A program made the translations under genes and the position numbers. A stretch of 64,000 bases of DNA from Eretmocerus hayati (Eukaryota; Arthropoda; Insecta; Hymenoptera; Aphelinidae). The stretch's first letter is position 1; every line of letters begins with the position of its first letter. Below the pieces are notes generated by a model. It did no database searches and had not been told where the DNA came from. It saw nothing but the letters and a program-made list of their open reading frames with translations. This document shows, in pieces, positions 21,985-34,964 of this stretch. The stretch is taken from assembly GCA_029851415.1 (NCBI GenBank), contig CM056744.1, positions 56,941,797 to 57,005,796 of the forward strand, in the 5' to 3' direction.

Positions 21985-24900
21985 AAGTCCAAAAATACTC
22001 ATCGAATAATCAGATGAACCAACCGTTAGGGCTATGTCCCCAGATATTCTAGCGAATGTTGCGTAGATTGATCCCTCCCGGCGCGAATCTAGTGGAGGAT
22101 GATGATGCGATTTGGTTTCAGGTGTCTTCGACACCTATTGATTGCTGCCACGAAGTAAAACTGAGAACAAAGTCCAGGTGGAGAATACATTATCCTGGAC
22201 AAATTCATCAACCGCAGGTGGAGTCGGGTTCGGAGCCCGAATTTCAGCATGGATTCATGCGATGACGAATGTCTAGTGCTCACGGTCCGGGATTGAAATT
22301 CTCATGAATGACCGTGACCTTGACTGCAACGAGTAATAATCATCGATCAAACTGCGACGACTAGGAAATTCCAGAAACTATGTCTACTACTGCTCGAGTG
22401 GTCGTTGTTCAGCTCTCTAACCAGTTACAGATTTTCTGGTGGCTGGAAGTACATATTCACTTTTACTTGAGAATTTGAGCGGTATCCTCCGATTCCTCTC
22501 CAGCATCATATATCTCGTCATATTCGATGCGGATCCATGTCCAGATAAGGATCCCTCCAGCACTTGGACCTCCATCCTGCTGATAGTGCTACAGAGACGA
22601 TTAGTGATCGCGAATTTGTAGAATTGCTATCAAATGGAAGGAAATCTGCATCCATCCCCCATTACCTAGAAATATTCGCAGGCAGAGATAGGTTAGAATA
22701 ATGAGTTACCTAATGCAAACGAAAATTCATGGTAGGGAAACAGCTCTCAATGGATGAATGTCGAATATCCCGCAGAAACCAGATGGACCAATGGTTAAAG
22801 ATATGTCCTCAAAAATCCTGGTGATCACCCCTTGAAAAATTCGCTCATGGAATGAATATATTGATGCATTATGATGTGGAACAGATCCAGATGTCGCTAA
22901 CTCCTAACGACCGTCAGCTCCAGTGGAATTTGAAAACAAAGTACAGGGGCAAGCCGATTTTGTCTTGAATTTAATCATACGTCGATTCCTGGGAGCGATC
23001 CGGGCCAAAAGCTGCCAGAGATTAACAGGAAAATGAGTATGGAGTGCTCTCGGTATGAGGTTGGAATTTTCATTCATGACTCAGAGCTCTGCTGCGGAGA
23101 GCAAGGATATTGAAAATTTCTAGAAGACAAAGGCAAGAACAGATATCGATCATCTCTATCCCATCGGGGAGATGGAAACGCCAAAGGCAGATGAATGTCG
23201 TGATTGGCGGATAAACCAGATGAACCAATCGTTACGGCTATGTCCCCAGATATTCTAGCGAGTGTTGCGTAGATTGATCCCTCCCGGCGCGAATCTAGTG
23301 GCGAATGATGCGGTGATTTGGTTTCTGGTGTCTTCGACACTTATTGATCGCTGCCACGAAGTAGAACTGAGAACAAAGTACAGGTGAAGAAAACATTATC
23401 CTGGATGAATTCATCAACCGCAGCTGGAGTCGGATTCGGAGCCCGAATTTCAGCATGGATTCATGCGATGACGAGTGTCTCGTGCTCTTGGTCCGAGATT
23501 GAAATTCTCATGAACGACCGGAACCTTGACTGCACCGAGTACTAATCATCGATTAGACTGCATCGACTAGAAAATTTCAGAAATTATGTGTACTACTGCT
23601 CGAGTGGTCGTTGTTCAGCTCACTAACCAGTTACAGATTTCCTGGTGTCTGGAAGTACGTACTCACTTTTACCTGAGAATTTGAGCGGTATCCTCCGATT
23701 CCTCTCCAGCATCATATATCTCATCATATTCGATGCGGATCCATGTCCAGATAAGGATCCCTCCAGCACTTGGACCTCGGTCCTGCTGATGGTGCTACGG
23801 AGACGATTAGTCATCGCGAATTAGTAGAATTGCTATCAAATGGAAGGAAATCTGCATCCATCCCCCATTACATAGAAATATTCGCAGGCAGAGATAGGTT
23901 AGATTAATGGGTTACCTAATTCAAACGGAAATTCATGGTGGGGAAACAGCTCTCAATGGATGAATGTCGAATAGCCCGCAGAAACCAGATGGACCAATGG
24001 TTGAAGTTATGTCCTAAAAAATCCTGGTGAACACCCCTTGAAAAATTCGCTCATTGGATGAACATATTAATGCATGATGATGCGAAACAGATTCAGATGT
24101 CGCTAACTTCTAACGACCATCATCTCCAGTAGAACTTGAAAACGAAGTACAGGGGCAAGCCGATGTTTCCTTGAATTGAATCTTACGTTGATTCCTGGGA
24201 GCAATCCGGGCCAAAAGCTGCCAGAGATTAATAGGAAAATGAGTATGGAGTGCTCTCGGTATGAGAATGGAATTTTCATTCATGACTCAGAGCTCTGCTG
24301 CGAAGAGCAAGGATATTGAAAATTTCTAGAAGACGAAGGCAAGAACAGATATCGATATCTCTATCCCATCGGGGAGATAGAAGTGCCAAAGCTAGATGAA
24401 TGTCGTGATTGGTGGATAAACTAGATGGACCAATCGTTCGGGCTATGTCCCCAGATATTCTAGCGAGTGTTGCCTAGATTGATCCCTCCCGGCGCGAATC
24501 TTATGGAGAATGATGTGGTGATTTGGTTTCAGGTGCCTTCGACACCTATTGATTGCTGCCACGAAGTAGAACTGAGAACAAAGTACAGGTGAAGAAAACA
24601 TTATCCTGGATGAATTCATCAACCGCAGGTGGAGTCGGGTTCGGAGCCCGAATTTCAGCATGGATTCATGCGATGACGAGTGTCTAGTGTTCACGGTCCG
24701 GGATTGAAATTCTTATGAATGAGCATGACCTTGACTGCAACGAGTACTAATCATCGATCAAACTGCATCAACTAGGAAATTTCAGAAACTATGTCTACTA
24801 CTGCTCGAGTGTTCGTTGCTCAGCTCTCTAACCAGTTACAGATTTTCTGGTGGCTGGGAGTACATATTCACTTTTACTTAAGAAGTTCCTCGGTATCCTC

Positions 24901-27180
24901 CGATTCCTCTCCAGCACCATATATCTCGTCATATTGGATGCGGATCCATGTCCAGACAAGGATCTCCCGAGCATTTGGACCTCGGTCATGCTGATAGTGC
25001 TGCGGAGACTATTAGTCATCGCGAATTAGTAGAATTGCTATCAAATGGGAGGGAGTCTGCATCCATCCCCCAGTACTTAGAAATATTCGCAGGCAGAAAT
25101 AGGTTAGATTCATGAGTTACCTAATTCAAACAAAAATGCATGGTGGTGGAACAGCTCTCAATGGATGAACGTCGAAAATCGCGCAGATACCAGATGAACC
25201 AATGGTTAAAGATATGTCCTCAAAAATCCTGGTGAACGCCACTTGAAAAATTCGCTCATGGAATGAACATATAGATACATGGTGATTCGGAACAGATTGA
25301 GATGTCGCTTACTTCTAACGACCATCATCTCCAGTAGAATTTGAAAAGAAAGTACAGGGGCCAGCCGATGTTTCCTTGAATTGAATCATACGTCGATTCC
25401 TGGAAGCGATCCGGGCCAAAAGCTGCCGGAAATTGTTAGGAAATTGAGTATGGAGCGCTCTCAGTATAAGGTTGGGAATTTCTTTCATGACTCAGAGCTT
25501 TTCCACAAAAGGGTATTGGAAATTCCTAGAAGACAAAGGCAAGAAGAGATATCGACTATCCCTATCCCACCGGGGAGATGGAAGTGTCAAAGGCAGATGA
25601 ATGTCGTGATTGGCGCATAAACCAGATGAACCAATCGTTGGGGCTATGACCCCAGATATTTTAGCAAGTGTTGCGTAGAGTGATTTCTCCCGGCGAGAAT
25701 CGATTGGCAAAGGACGCGGCGAATTGGGTTCAGGTGTCTCTGACACCTATTGATTGCTGCCACGAAGTAGAACTGAGAACAAAGTACAGGTGAAGAAAAC
25801 ATTATCCTGGATGAATTCATCAACCGCAGCTGGAGTCGGATTCGGAGCCCGAATTTCAGCATGGATTCATGCGATGACGAGTGTCTAGTGTTCACGGTAC
25901 GGAATTGAATCTCTTATGAATGACCGTGACCTTGACTGCAACGAGTACTAATCATCGATCAAACTGCATCAACTAGGAAATTTCAGAAACTATGTCTACT
26001 ACTGCTCGAGTGTTCGTTGCTCAGCTCTCTAACCAGTTACAGATTTTCTGGTGGCTGGGAGTACATATTCACTTTTACTCAAGAAGTTCCTCGGTATCCT
26101 CCGATTCCTCTCCAGCACCATATATCTCGTCATATTGGATGCGGATCCATGTCCAGACAAGGATCTCCCGAGCATTTGGACCTCGGTCATGCTGATAGTG
26201 CTGCGGAGACTATTAGTCATCGCGAATTAGTAGAATTGCTATCAAATGGGAGGGAGTCTGCATCCATCCCCCAGTACTTAGAAATATTCGCAGGCAGAAA
26301 TAGGTTAGATTCATGAGTTACCTAATTCAAACAAAAATGCATGGTGGTGGAACAGCTCTCAATGGATGAACGTCGAAAATCGCGCAGATACCAGATGAAC
26401 CAATGGTTAAAGATATGTCCTCAAAAATCCTGGTGAACGCCACTTGAAAAATTCGCTCATGGAATGAACATATAGATACATGGTGATTCGGAACAGATTG
26501 AGATGTCGCTTACTTCTAACGACCATCATCTCCAGTAGAATTTGAAAAGAAAGTACAGGGGCCAGCCGATGTTTCCTTGAATTGAATCATACGTCGATTC
26601 CTGGAAGCGATCCGGGCCAAAAGCTGCCGGAAATTGTTAGGAAATTGAGTATGGAGCGCTCTCAGTATAAGGTTGGGAATTTCTTTCATGACTCAGAGCT
26701 TTTCCACAAAAGGGTATTGGAAATTCCTAGAAGACAAAGGCAAGAAGAGATATCGACTATCCCTATCCCACCGGGGAGATGGAAGTGTCAAAGGCAGATG
26801 AATGTCGTGATTGGCGCATAAACCAGATGAACCAATCGTTGGGGCTATGACCCCAGATATTTTAGCAAGTGTTGCGTAGAGTGATTTCTCCCGGCGAGAA
26901 TCGATTGGCAAAGGACGCGGCGAATTGGGTTCAGGTGTCTCTGACACCTATTGATTGCTGCCACGAAGTAGAACTGAGAACAAAGTACAGGTGAAGAAAA
27001 CATTATCCTGGATGAATTCATCAACCGCAGCTGGAGTCGGATTCGGAGCCCGAATTTCAGCATGGATTCATGCGATGACGAGTGTCTAGTGTTCACGGTC
27101 CGGAATTGAATCTCTTATGAATGACCGTGACCTTGACTGCAACGAGTACTAATCATCGATTAGACTGCATCAACTAGAAA
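21985..27180. repeat. tandem array of a 1.2-kb unit, about 4.3 copies
   Basis: The landmark ATGTCCCCAGATATT lies at 22034, 23240 and 24445, and its variant ATGACCCCAGATATT at 25646 and 26847, giving spacings of 1206, 1205, 1201 and 1201. The last two units are nearly identical and the earlier ones differ by several percent, so the array expanded stepwise with a recent duplication at its right end. Each unit contains the TCTACTACTGCTCGAG module also seen in the arms. Minus-strand frames of about 60-88 codons persist in several units but overlap each other in different frames. Confidence 0.9.
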
Positions 27181-28379
27181 ATGAGAGAAATTATGCCTAC
27201 CACTGCTGGAGGGTTGGGTTGTACGGCTCTTGAACCAGATACAGATTTTTTGGTGGCTGTGGGTCCCAACTTACGATTTCCCAAGGATCGAGTGATATCA
27301 TACGATTTCAGGGCATGATCGTGGAAAAAATGGGATACGATCGGGTTACGGACGAGGATTGATCGAGCACTCAAACCTCAGTCTACCACTGCTGCAGGGT
27401 CGGCTCGTCATCCCAGGAAGGAAAGCAAAGATAGGATAACTGGACCTGAATGACATCCTGCAGTCCTCATTTCCATAACAAAGCACCTCGAAATCGGAAT
27501 CGATCGACTGCATCGACTGAAAAGATTGGCAAATCATGTCTACTACTGCTCGAGGGTTGGAAAATCGGCTCAGACGTCAAAAAAACAGTTCCAGGAACGT
27601 AGAAAGATGCGCATGTGCTGGGAACACGAGTGAATGAAATTTGCATTCAAAATTACTCCTCAGCTGAATAATCGTGGAGCTTCTGCGATCGTTGTTCGTT
27701 GATTGTTAATGGTAAACCTAGTCAATTCATGTTACACTACTGGCGCCTTCTATCACCAAGTCAAGGGCCAGGAAGCTCCAAGATGTAACATACCACCGAT
27801 CAGCCTCTTATCAGTCCGCGTGAGCACCAGGACCGGTCCGGGTCCATTTGGAGACTGAAGCAGCTTGACCCGACACTCCTCCACGACCTATAAGGCATCA
27901 CAACGTAACCGCCCATATGGAAACGCAATAAATGCACCCATCGATGACGAGCAACAGTGCTTGCATCGTTCGAGTCACTGGGTGACTAACCAAGTATTAC
28001 GACGATCATTTCAGTGATTCTGGTTCCATGCTTTTGGAGAGTCACAAAGCGCACATAACACTGGCCGACATTTTGAGTTGTAAACAGTACATGAAAAGAG
28101 CAATGATTTACTTGTATTTATTTCAATATAAAAACTGAATTCTAGCCCAAATGTATGCACATGAGTCGGGATTTATTTTTTCAATCTACGAGTTCGATTT
28201 TGGAAAAATGTGGATTTTGGTAATACGTTGCGTTTTATAGAAGAGCCTACGTAAATATGTTGACGTGCGTGTTTGACCCGCTTAGAGCTATCCCGTTAGA
28301 TCAATAAGCTAATTAGTATACCTAGTATTTGGTGGGGAAATCCAAAATGCAATGAAGTTTCAGAAAATCATGAAGCGAA
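27181..28379. other. core of palindrome: more TCTACTACTGCT modules, then unassigned sequence
   Basis: 27181-27600 is a diverged copy of the module found at 29290-29760 in the right arm (shared GTGATATCATACGATTTC, GGGATACGATCGG, GGAAAGC and GGACCTG). 27600-28379 holds nothing I recognise. Confidence 0.5.
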
Positions 28380-28791
28380 CTACACTGAGAGAAAAAGTTC
28401 AGTCGTACGGCCTTGCGTTTCGCCGTACGATCAAAAAGTGATATAGCCAGGAGAGCAATACCGATTTTGTCATCACCCCAATCCATCAGATCGGTTTGGC
28501 GCAGTCTGGCATTACTGCAAAAATAAATAATCGTGGCCCATATATTTCAAATGCTCTGATACTTGATGGATTCACAGTCACATTACGGCTATTTTGCCAC
28601 AAAAGCTACCAATTTTTTTCGCACGGAATGGTGCCGGTAAAGGAACAAATATAATCGAAAGATTTTTAGGTTATTCGCATGCAATAACAAAATCATTTTG
28701 CTGTGGTGACAATCAAGTATTGGTGTGACGGCAATACCACGTAACAATACAATTGTATTGTTCTGACGGCAATATTTCATTCTCAGTGTAG
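28380..28791. mobile_element. possible 412-bp MITE with CTACACTGAGA ends
   Basis: The left end CTACACTGAGAGAAA at 28380 returns inverted at the right end (TTTCATTCTCAGTGTAG ending 28791). Only about 12 bp match and no target duplication was identified, so the call is provisional. A similar CACTCAGAGAAA pair lies inside the 39.5-41.4 kb palindrome. Confidence 0.45.
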
Positions 28792-29775
28792 AATAGACAA
28801 ATTTGAACGTTCGAGAACGCATCTCCCTCGTTTCGTTCTGTACTCGAGAGGATAAATTTACCGATACCCGTAAAGGGTGCAGTTTGATATCAGTAATTTT
28901 TTTTTTTTTAAATTACTTAACTTTACAGTGTTAAAATCTTCTTTAACAATGTCTTCCCTTGCACACGATCTGGAAAAACGAGTTACTCGCGTTCTTTTCG
29001 ATCTCTAGACTGTCTGATTGAATTTTTAACGGTGGAACCAATCAGAATATCTTCAATTTGACTTTGGAGGACGTGTGGACGCATGACCAGGATTATCTGA
29101 GTGGGAAACTTAAAGATTTTCAAATACGAGAGGTTGGTAAGACATTTTTCTTGATCAAAAAGAACGAGTTACTCAGCTTCTTCTCGATCTCTCACTTTTT
29201 TGATTGAACTTTCAATTGTGGAATCGATCGGGGTACCTTTCTTCGACACTGGACAACGTGTGGATGCATTACTCGACGGTTCGATGAGGTCTCTTGAACC
29301 ATCTACCGATTCTCTGGTGGCTGTGGGTTCCAACTCACATTTTTAGGATAATTTGAACGATATTATACAATTTCTCGTCATGATCATCCAGGAACTTTAA
29401 TACGGATCAAGGTATAGACGAGGATCGCTCGAGCACTTGAACCTCGGTCTACTACTGCTGCAGGGTCGATTCGTCATTCCCAAAAAGGAAAGCGGAGATC
29501 GGATAATTGGACCTGCATGACATCCTTCATTCCTCATGCTTATAACAGAGCACTTTGGAATAGAAATGGATAACAGTGCATCAACTGGGAAATTTGGGAA
29601 ATCATGTCAACTACTGATCGAGGATGGGTTATTCGGCTCTCCGACCAGTTACAGATTTCCCGGCAGCTGTGTGTTCCAACTCACAATTTCCCAAGAATCC
29701 GAGTGATATCATACGATTTCTCGTCATGATCATGAAAAAATTGGGATACGATCGGGGTACGGACGGGGATTGCTC

Positions 29776-30809
29776 TAGTCAAGTAAGTAAGCCCCGATAA
29801 GACGCTTCCTTTTAGGAGCAACCGGCAAAACTCTTCCAAACCCTCCAAATTTGGGCTCGAATGATAGGTGGCACATCCAATAATCAATGTTGATAAGAAT
29901 TATTGTTCAAAAATTGGGGCAAGGCATGAATAAACAATAAAAACATGCATTTTCCCGTCCTTTTTTCGGTTTTTCCATTATAAGTCGGAAAATATTGGTT
30001 TTTCGAGAAAACTTGTCCAAAAGTAATTTGTGGATCTTCAAACGGTCTACAAAATTTGTTCATACACTTTTTTCGCGTAAAATGCGTATTCTTGGAGTTA
30101 TTCTTGATCTAAGTTATAGTCGAATTTGTTTAAATAAATTTGCCAAAATTTGTTTATAACGGGCACAAATTATTTTTCCTAGGTATTTGAGTCAATTTTG
30201 AAAAGAAAAGGTCTCTTGGTATTTTTTCCTAAGTTTGATCGTTTTCGAGTAATGAGAAAAGCAAATTTCGCGACTTCTAACCCTCAATACGGTGCTTTCA
30301 TGACAGCACTTTGACTTGGAAGTTGCGGAATCTGCTTTTTCTCATTTTTCGAAAACGATCAAATTAAAGAAAAAATACCAAGGGACCTTTTCTTTTCCAA
30401 ATTGACTCAATTACCTAGGGGAAATAATTTGAACCCGTTATAAGCAATTTTAGCGAATTTATTTAAACAGAATCGATTATAACTTCGACCAAGAATAACT
30501 CCAAAAAGATGCATTTTACGGGAAGAAGTAAGTGAACCAATTTTGTAGATCCTATAGAGATCTACAAATTACCTCTGGACAAGTTTTCTCGAAAAACCAA
30601 TATTTTCCGACTTACAATGGAAAAACCAAAAAAAGGACAGAAAGATGCATGTTTTTATCATTTATTTATGCCTTACCCCAATTTTTGAACAATATTTCTT
30701 ATTGATGTTGATTATTGGATGTGCCACTAATCATTCGAGCCCAAAACTGGAGGGTATGAAAGGATTTAGCCGGGTAGTGAACGAATTCAGGAGCTCACTT
30801 ACTCGACTA
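29776..30809. mobile_element. nested 1.03-kb foldback element in right arm
   Basis: Mirror copy of the palindrome at 18712-19745, with the same internal pairing (CGAAAAACCAATATTTTCC near 30590 with GGAAAATATTGGTTTTTCG near 29990). Confidence 0.7.
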
Positions 30810-31733
30810 CTCGAGCACTTGAACCTCGGTCTACTACTGCTACAGGGTTCGCTCGTCATATCTGAATAAGATTGAATGTTGAATGTCGAGTGGAGGGATT
30901 CGCGTGCCACCTCCCTCCCCAGTCCTTACGCACGTAATGGAGTATATTGGAATCTAAATCGATTACAAAATCATGTCTACTACTGCTCGAGGGTTGGTTG
31001 TTCAGCTTTCGGACCAGTTATACGGATTGTCTGATGGCTGTGGTTCGCAACTAACATTTTCTCGGAATTTGGGCGATATCCTTCGAGTTCTCTCCATGAT
31101 CATAGATCGCGCAATGTTCATAGAGGAAATTGAATGAGGATCCATGTGTGGAGGAGGATCGCTCAAGCACTTGAACCTCGGTCCTGCTAACAGTGCTGCG
31201 CGGACGGTTCGTCATCTCGGATTTGTAGATTCAATATCGAATGAAAAGGAATTCGAATCCATCCCCCAGTACTTAGAAATATTTTGAGGCAGAGATGGGT
31301 TGGACTCATAAGTAACCTAAATCCAATATAATTTGTAAAATAAAACTTTGCCTCACAGTATTATATTGTTGGCAGTTCAGAGCAACACGTTCTCCACCAC
31401 AGAAATAATCTTTACACTGTGCCTCTCAAAATCATGTCCTCGAGTTGAAGCATTAGATGAATTGATACTTGCTAATGTTTGGAGAAATTAACCAGCGAAT
31501 GCACCAGTTGTTAGGCTCAGGAATAGTCAGTTATTGATCAACTGATACAGCATCGCAATCAAAAGTTTACAAGATGTAACTGGCACCAGCACTATGAGCA
31601 GCGAAGAAAAATAATAAGCAATGATTAACTGAATATGACAATCCTGGAATGCTATTTGTGGTTAACTGAAAGAGAAAGTAATCATGCACGGTTTTAGCTT
31701 GGCAAAACAATGAAGAATATACCATAAGACATC

Positions 31734-31997
31734 CTATAAAAAAAGCCAAGAGTATGCGTACCTGCATTGGAGAGGTTTCACACAACATGCGGATGGAAGA
31801 TTTGTATTGATGATAATAAAATCCTTGGTTGCAGCCATTTGTACCTGAGCAGGCATCCACATTGGCTCAGATTCTACACTGGCAAGGGTTTCACATTCGC
31901 TGGCTATAAACTGCCCAACGGTACACATTGGTATAAAACTAAAATCAGTATCCCAGGCCTCTAGAGCAATCACGGTCTCAACCCAATTGCTCACAAC
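31734..31997 (-). CDS. unidentified ORF, right-arm mirror copy
   Basis: Mirror of the 17524-17787 frame. Visible replacements relative to the left copy are few (for example TVVALEAW to TVIALEAW and MWTVGQF to MCTVGQF), and the frame stays open to the same stop. No domain recognised. Confidence 0.3.
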   Translation of the reverse strand, partial: VVSNWVETVIALEAWDTDFSFIPMCTVGQFIASECETLASVESEPMWMPAQVQMAATKDFIIINTNLPSACCVKPLQCRYAYSWLFL

Positions 31998-32754
31998 CTA
32001 GTTTGCGCTGCTCTGGATATCTGGAACACATGTGAATATGAAAAAGGAAACTATAAGAAACTATCAACAACATCTTGAGAAGATGTGACAATTCGACAAT
32101 GACGTCATTCTTGATGCATAAGAGAAGACAAAATTGTGACTCTCATTTGCTCACTAACGACATGAACAATGAATTCTCAAAGGTTTGCTTAAAATTGACA
32201 GAACTTGGTGATTTTAAAACTGAGAGATCCAAACCATAATGTCACATTATAACAACCAAGAGTAGAGGCTGGTTCAAATAAAATCAATTGAGAAACTCAC
32301 TAGCTCTACATCAGTTTACGTTCGAAAGAAAGGAATTCTCAATGGAGCCTGACAACAGTCGCAAATCTTCACAAGGGTTATAGAACAGCAATAAGATACA
32401 TTTTGGTTTTTGAAGAGAAATACTCACAAAGTCTTGGAGGTTTCCAGCATTGTAGATGCATGATGGCTCCCACACACGATGCACAACCAAACCATCATCA
32501 GCCATACCTGAACTCGCTGTATGGCATGAGAAAACCTAAAATGAAAACAGCACTACAAAGAAATACATTCAAAAGCAAGAAGATAGGGTGATTACTAGTA
32601 AACTTCATGAAATAGTACTAATCTGAGAATAAGAAGATGATAAACTGTTGCACTGCTGGGAGTTGCTCAGCAAGCAGGTGGCGAGGTACTGAGTATGTTT
32701 CAGTAGTAAAAGCAATAAGCTTCTGCTGTAAAATTGATACATCTGGTTCAGTTG

Positions 32755-33102
32755 TTATGACAAGGCTCCCTCATAGCAGCAAATTGATGAAATAAAGATT
32801 GGAGCCCGCTCTGAAGCATGACAACACGGATAGCTGTAGGTTTCACCCGATTCCGCGACACACTCGAGCTCGAGGTGAGAGCACACCTGGTTGAGGAGAT
32901 TTTGATAATGTGACACAACACTCACACTTAACTTGTTCTTAAAGGCAGAATGATTATTTACGATCTGGAGCACTGAACCTGCGATGCTATTGCCGACAAC
33001 AAACGGGGTACAATCACCCCTGTCGACTGGCACGGCGTCAACAATGCCATTATTTACCGCGATAATCGACGAAAATTCGGAGACCCATGTATTATTGAAT
33101 AA
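32755..33102 (-). CDS. unidentified ORF, right-arm mirror copy, longer than left
   Basis: Mirror of 16420-16713. The left-arm TAG is GAG here, so the frame continues 18 codons (ERAPIFISSICCYEGALS) to 32755. The longer version may be the older state. Function unknown. Confidence 0.3.
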   Translation of the reverse strand, partial: LFNNTWVSEFSSIIAVNNGIVDAVPVDRGDCTPFVVGNSIAGSVLQIVNNHSAFKNKLSVSVVSHYQNLLNQVCSHLELECVAESGETYSYPCCHASERAPIFISSICCYEGALS

Positions 33103-33592
33103 TCAAGGTTCTTCGAATCAACAAAAAACACGCTAATTGGAAAACTACACTACTTATTAATCCACCTGCAATGCGCGAGGGTTAGAAATTAGTTAATGTA
33201 AACCTACAGGTTGACCAAAAACAAATCCCCCAGGGAATACTAACCTTCACGACACTTACGGCAGAATCCACCCGCCATGACTGGAAAATTCAAATTTTTG
33301 GTATTTTTGGATCCTTGACAATCTATTTTGGATAATCCAAAAAATACCACTCGACTCATCCCATATCCAAAATTCCACGATCTTCACGATCCCACCACCC
33401 AAATGTATTTTTTCGCATTTTTTGGAAAAAATTTTCCAATTCGCATCGAATTTTCCATTTCCTGAATTTGTTCACCTCACCTTCCAAGACAAACGGTTGA
33501 ACCATTCAAAAATCATTTTCGATCGAATTTGTACCCCGCGAGGGAAAAAAATGCCAAGGTGCGGCCACCATAGATGAGTCATACGATATATA

Positions 33593-34964
33593 GCACTATG
33601 CATGCGGCCTGTGACATACATCGGGCTTTTAGTACAGGATATATAAGGGTATGTAATAGAGCTTCGTAGTATACAAGACACACACACACATATATATCAT
33701 GGGAGTAAAGCGTGACGTAAGGTTACAAGAATCGTATGCGGACCTACTCAAACTTGTTTGGGTCTGTTATTCCTCTGTTGGATATGTACAAAGAGTTTTT
33801 CGGAGCAGATTCAGTCGCTCTCTAGTGCTCGATCGAACAACATCTCCGCGTCGGGGACATCCTCGAGGAAGTTCCCGAGGTACTTCCCGACTCCTGAGAG
33901 GGGATATCCGGCCACCTAATCATCTTAGTTTTTGAATAACCTAATCATCATTTTACTGACGGTCGATAAGGGGGGAATTCGAATTCTGCAGTCTCTCAAG
34001 GTTTCCAAGTTTCAAGACTCCCAGGGTGTGATTGTAGGGACTTGTCTCAGCTTTGCTGGGGGTCCATGCAAATTACAAGGGATTATCGGGCTTGATCGGC
34101 TCTTGGGGGGTAATTTTTGAGACTCTGGCTGGTTTTGTCCATGGAATAGATTCCTATACACCAGGCTTTTGATAATGGCTCCTTTCTGCTTCTACGTAAT
34201 GCGCAAATGAGCTTGTCATCGAAACTGGCAGCTTGTTAGACAAAGCCTAACCGGACCTTCATATTGATGTAAGGGACTATGGGGGGGCCTTTGCGGTAAA
34301 AATCAGGCAAAACTCAAGAGCCTGTTGTTTGCCTTGAAGGCCTAGGCTTGCCCGGGCCATCTCATTGGCTTCGATGCAGAAACGAAAGCTCACGCTTGCG
34401 GATTTTGCGAGATCGGTTGTCATCTTGAGAACCGCTATCTCGCGAGCCACCATCTTGGAAAATTGATCAATGGCGCTTCGGGAGGCGGAGCTTGAAATAA
34501 CCCGGCCTCGCCCCGTTGCAGAACCCGTGAACTCTTCTACTGCTGATACACCCCACAGATCGGGAGCAGGTTATCCGAATTGGATTGAGCTGACATAGAC
34601 CCATGCCACTAGAGATTACTGAACCATGAATTCAAGCTATTCGTGATATGGATGTGTCAACTTACGACGCATATAACAGGTAAACTCTTGATTGTGCATC
34701 TTCCAGTGGTCCCAACTGCATCTTGAAATCAGTCAGCCCAGGTTCGAATTCCAATATGTATTCCACCTGGAACAAGAAGATACGATTAAGTCTCGTTGGC
34801 CCGAGTTCCTCGCCGGCCTGGGTGTATTATATCAATACTCGGTTCTTGATTTAATTGATCATTTGGATAGATAACTGAGATCAGAATTCTTGGCCCTGCT
34901 CCAATTTGAATCTAACTCTTTTAGCCAGTCTATCCTCGATTCCTGCACGAAAAAACTGTAAGTA
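33593..34964. other. no gene recognised
   Basis: Begins with CA/TA microsatellite near 33677-33697. Moderate GC. Open frames of about 60-80 codons show no family motif. Confidence 0.45.

Larger units (their letters stand above)
15930..33592. repeat. giant palindrome, 17.7 kb, arms ~4.6 kb
   Basis: Sequence from 15930 rightwards reappears reverse-complemented from 33592 leftwards. Matched pairs (16489 with 33033, 17527 with 31994, 18652 with 30869, 19633 with 29887, about 20462 with 29062) all sum to 49520-49524, so the arms are collinear with almost no net indels over 4.5 kb. A 235-bp stretch compared by eye has four substitutions, about 2%. The arms flank an 8-kb core with tandem arrays. 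Divergence between the arms argues against a simple assembly artefact. It may be one huge foldback element or an inverted segmental duplication. Confidence 0.85.
28970..33592 (-). repeat. right arm of the giant palindrome
   Basis: Reverse complement of the left arm. The outer end is the CGATATATA at 33585-33593, matching TATATATCG on the left. Beyond it the flanks differ: left has (TA)n and the Tigger element, right has unrelated sequence. The inner end has only about two of the ~180-bp tandem units. Confidence 0.8.

Noticed and set aside
15930..33592. Maverick/Polinton-type giant transposon
   Set aside because: Long terminal inverted repeats fit superficially, but no DNA polymerase B, integrase, ATPase or capsid motifs are visible in arms or core.
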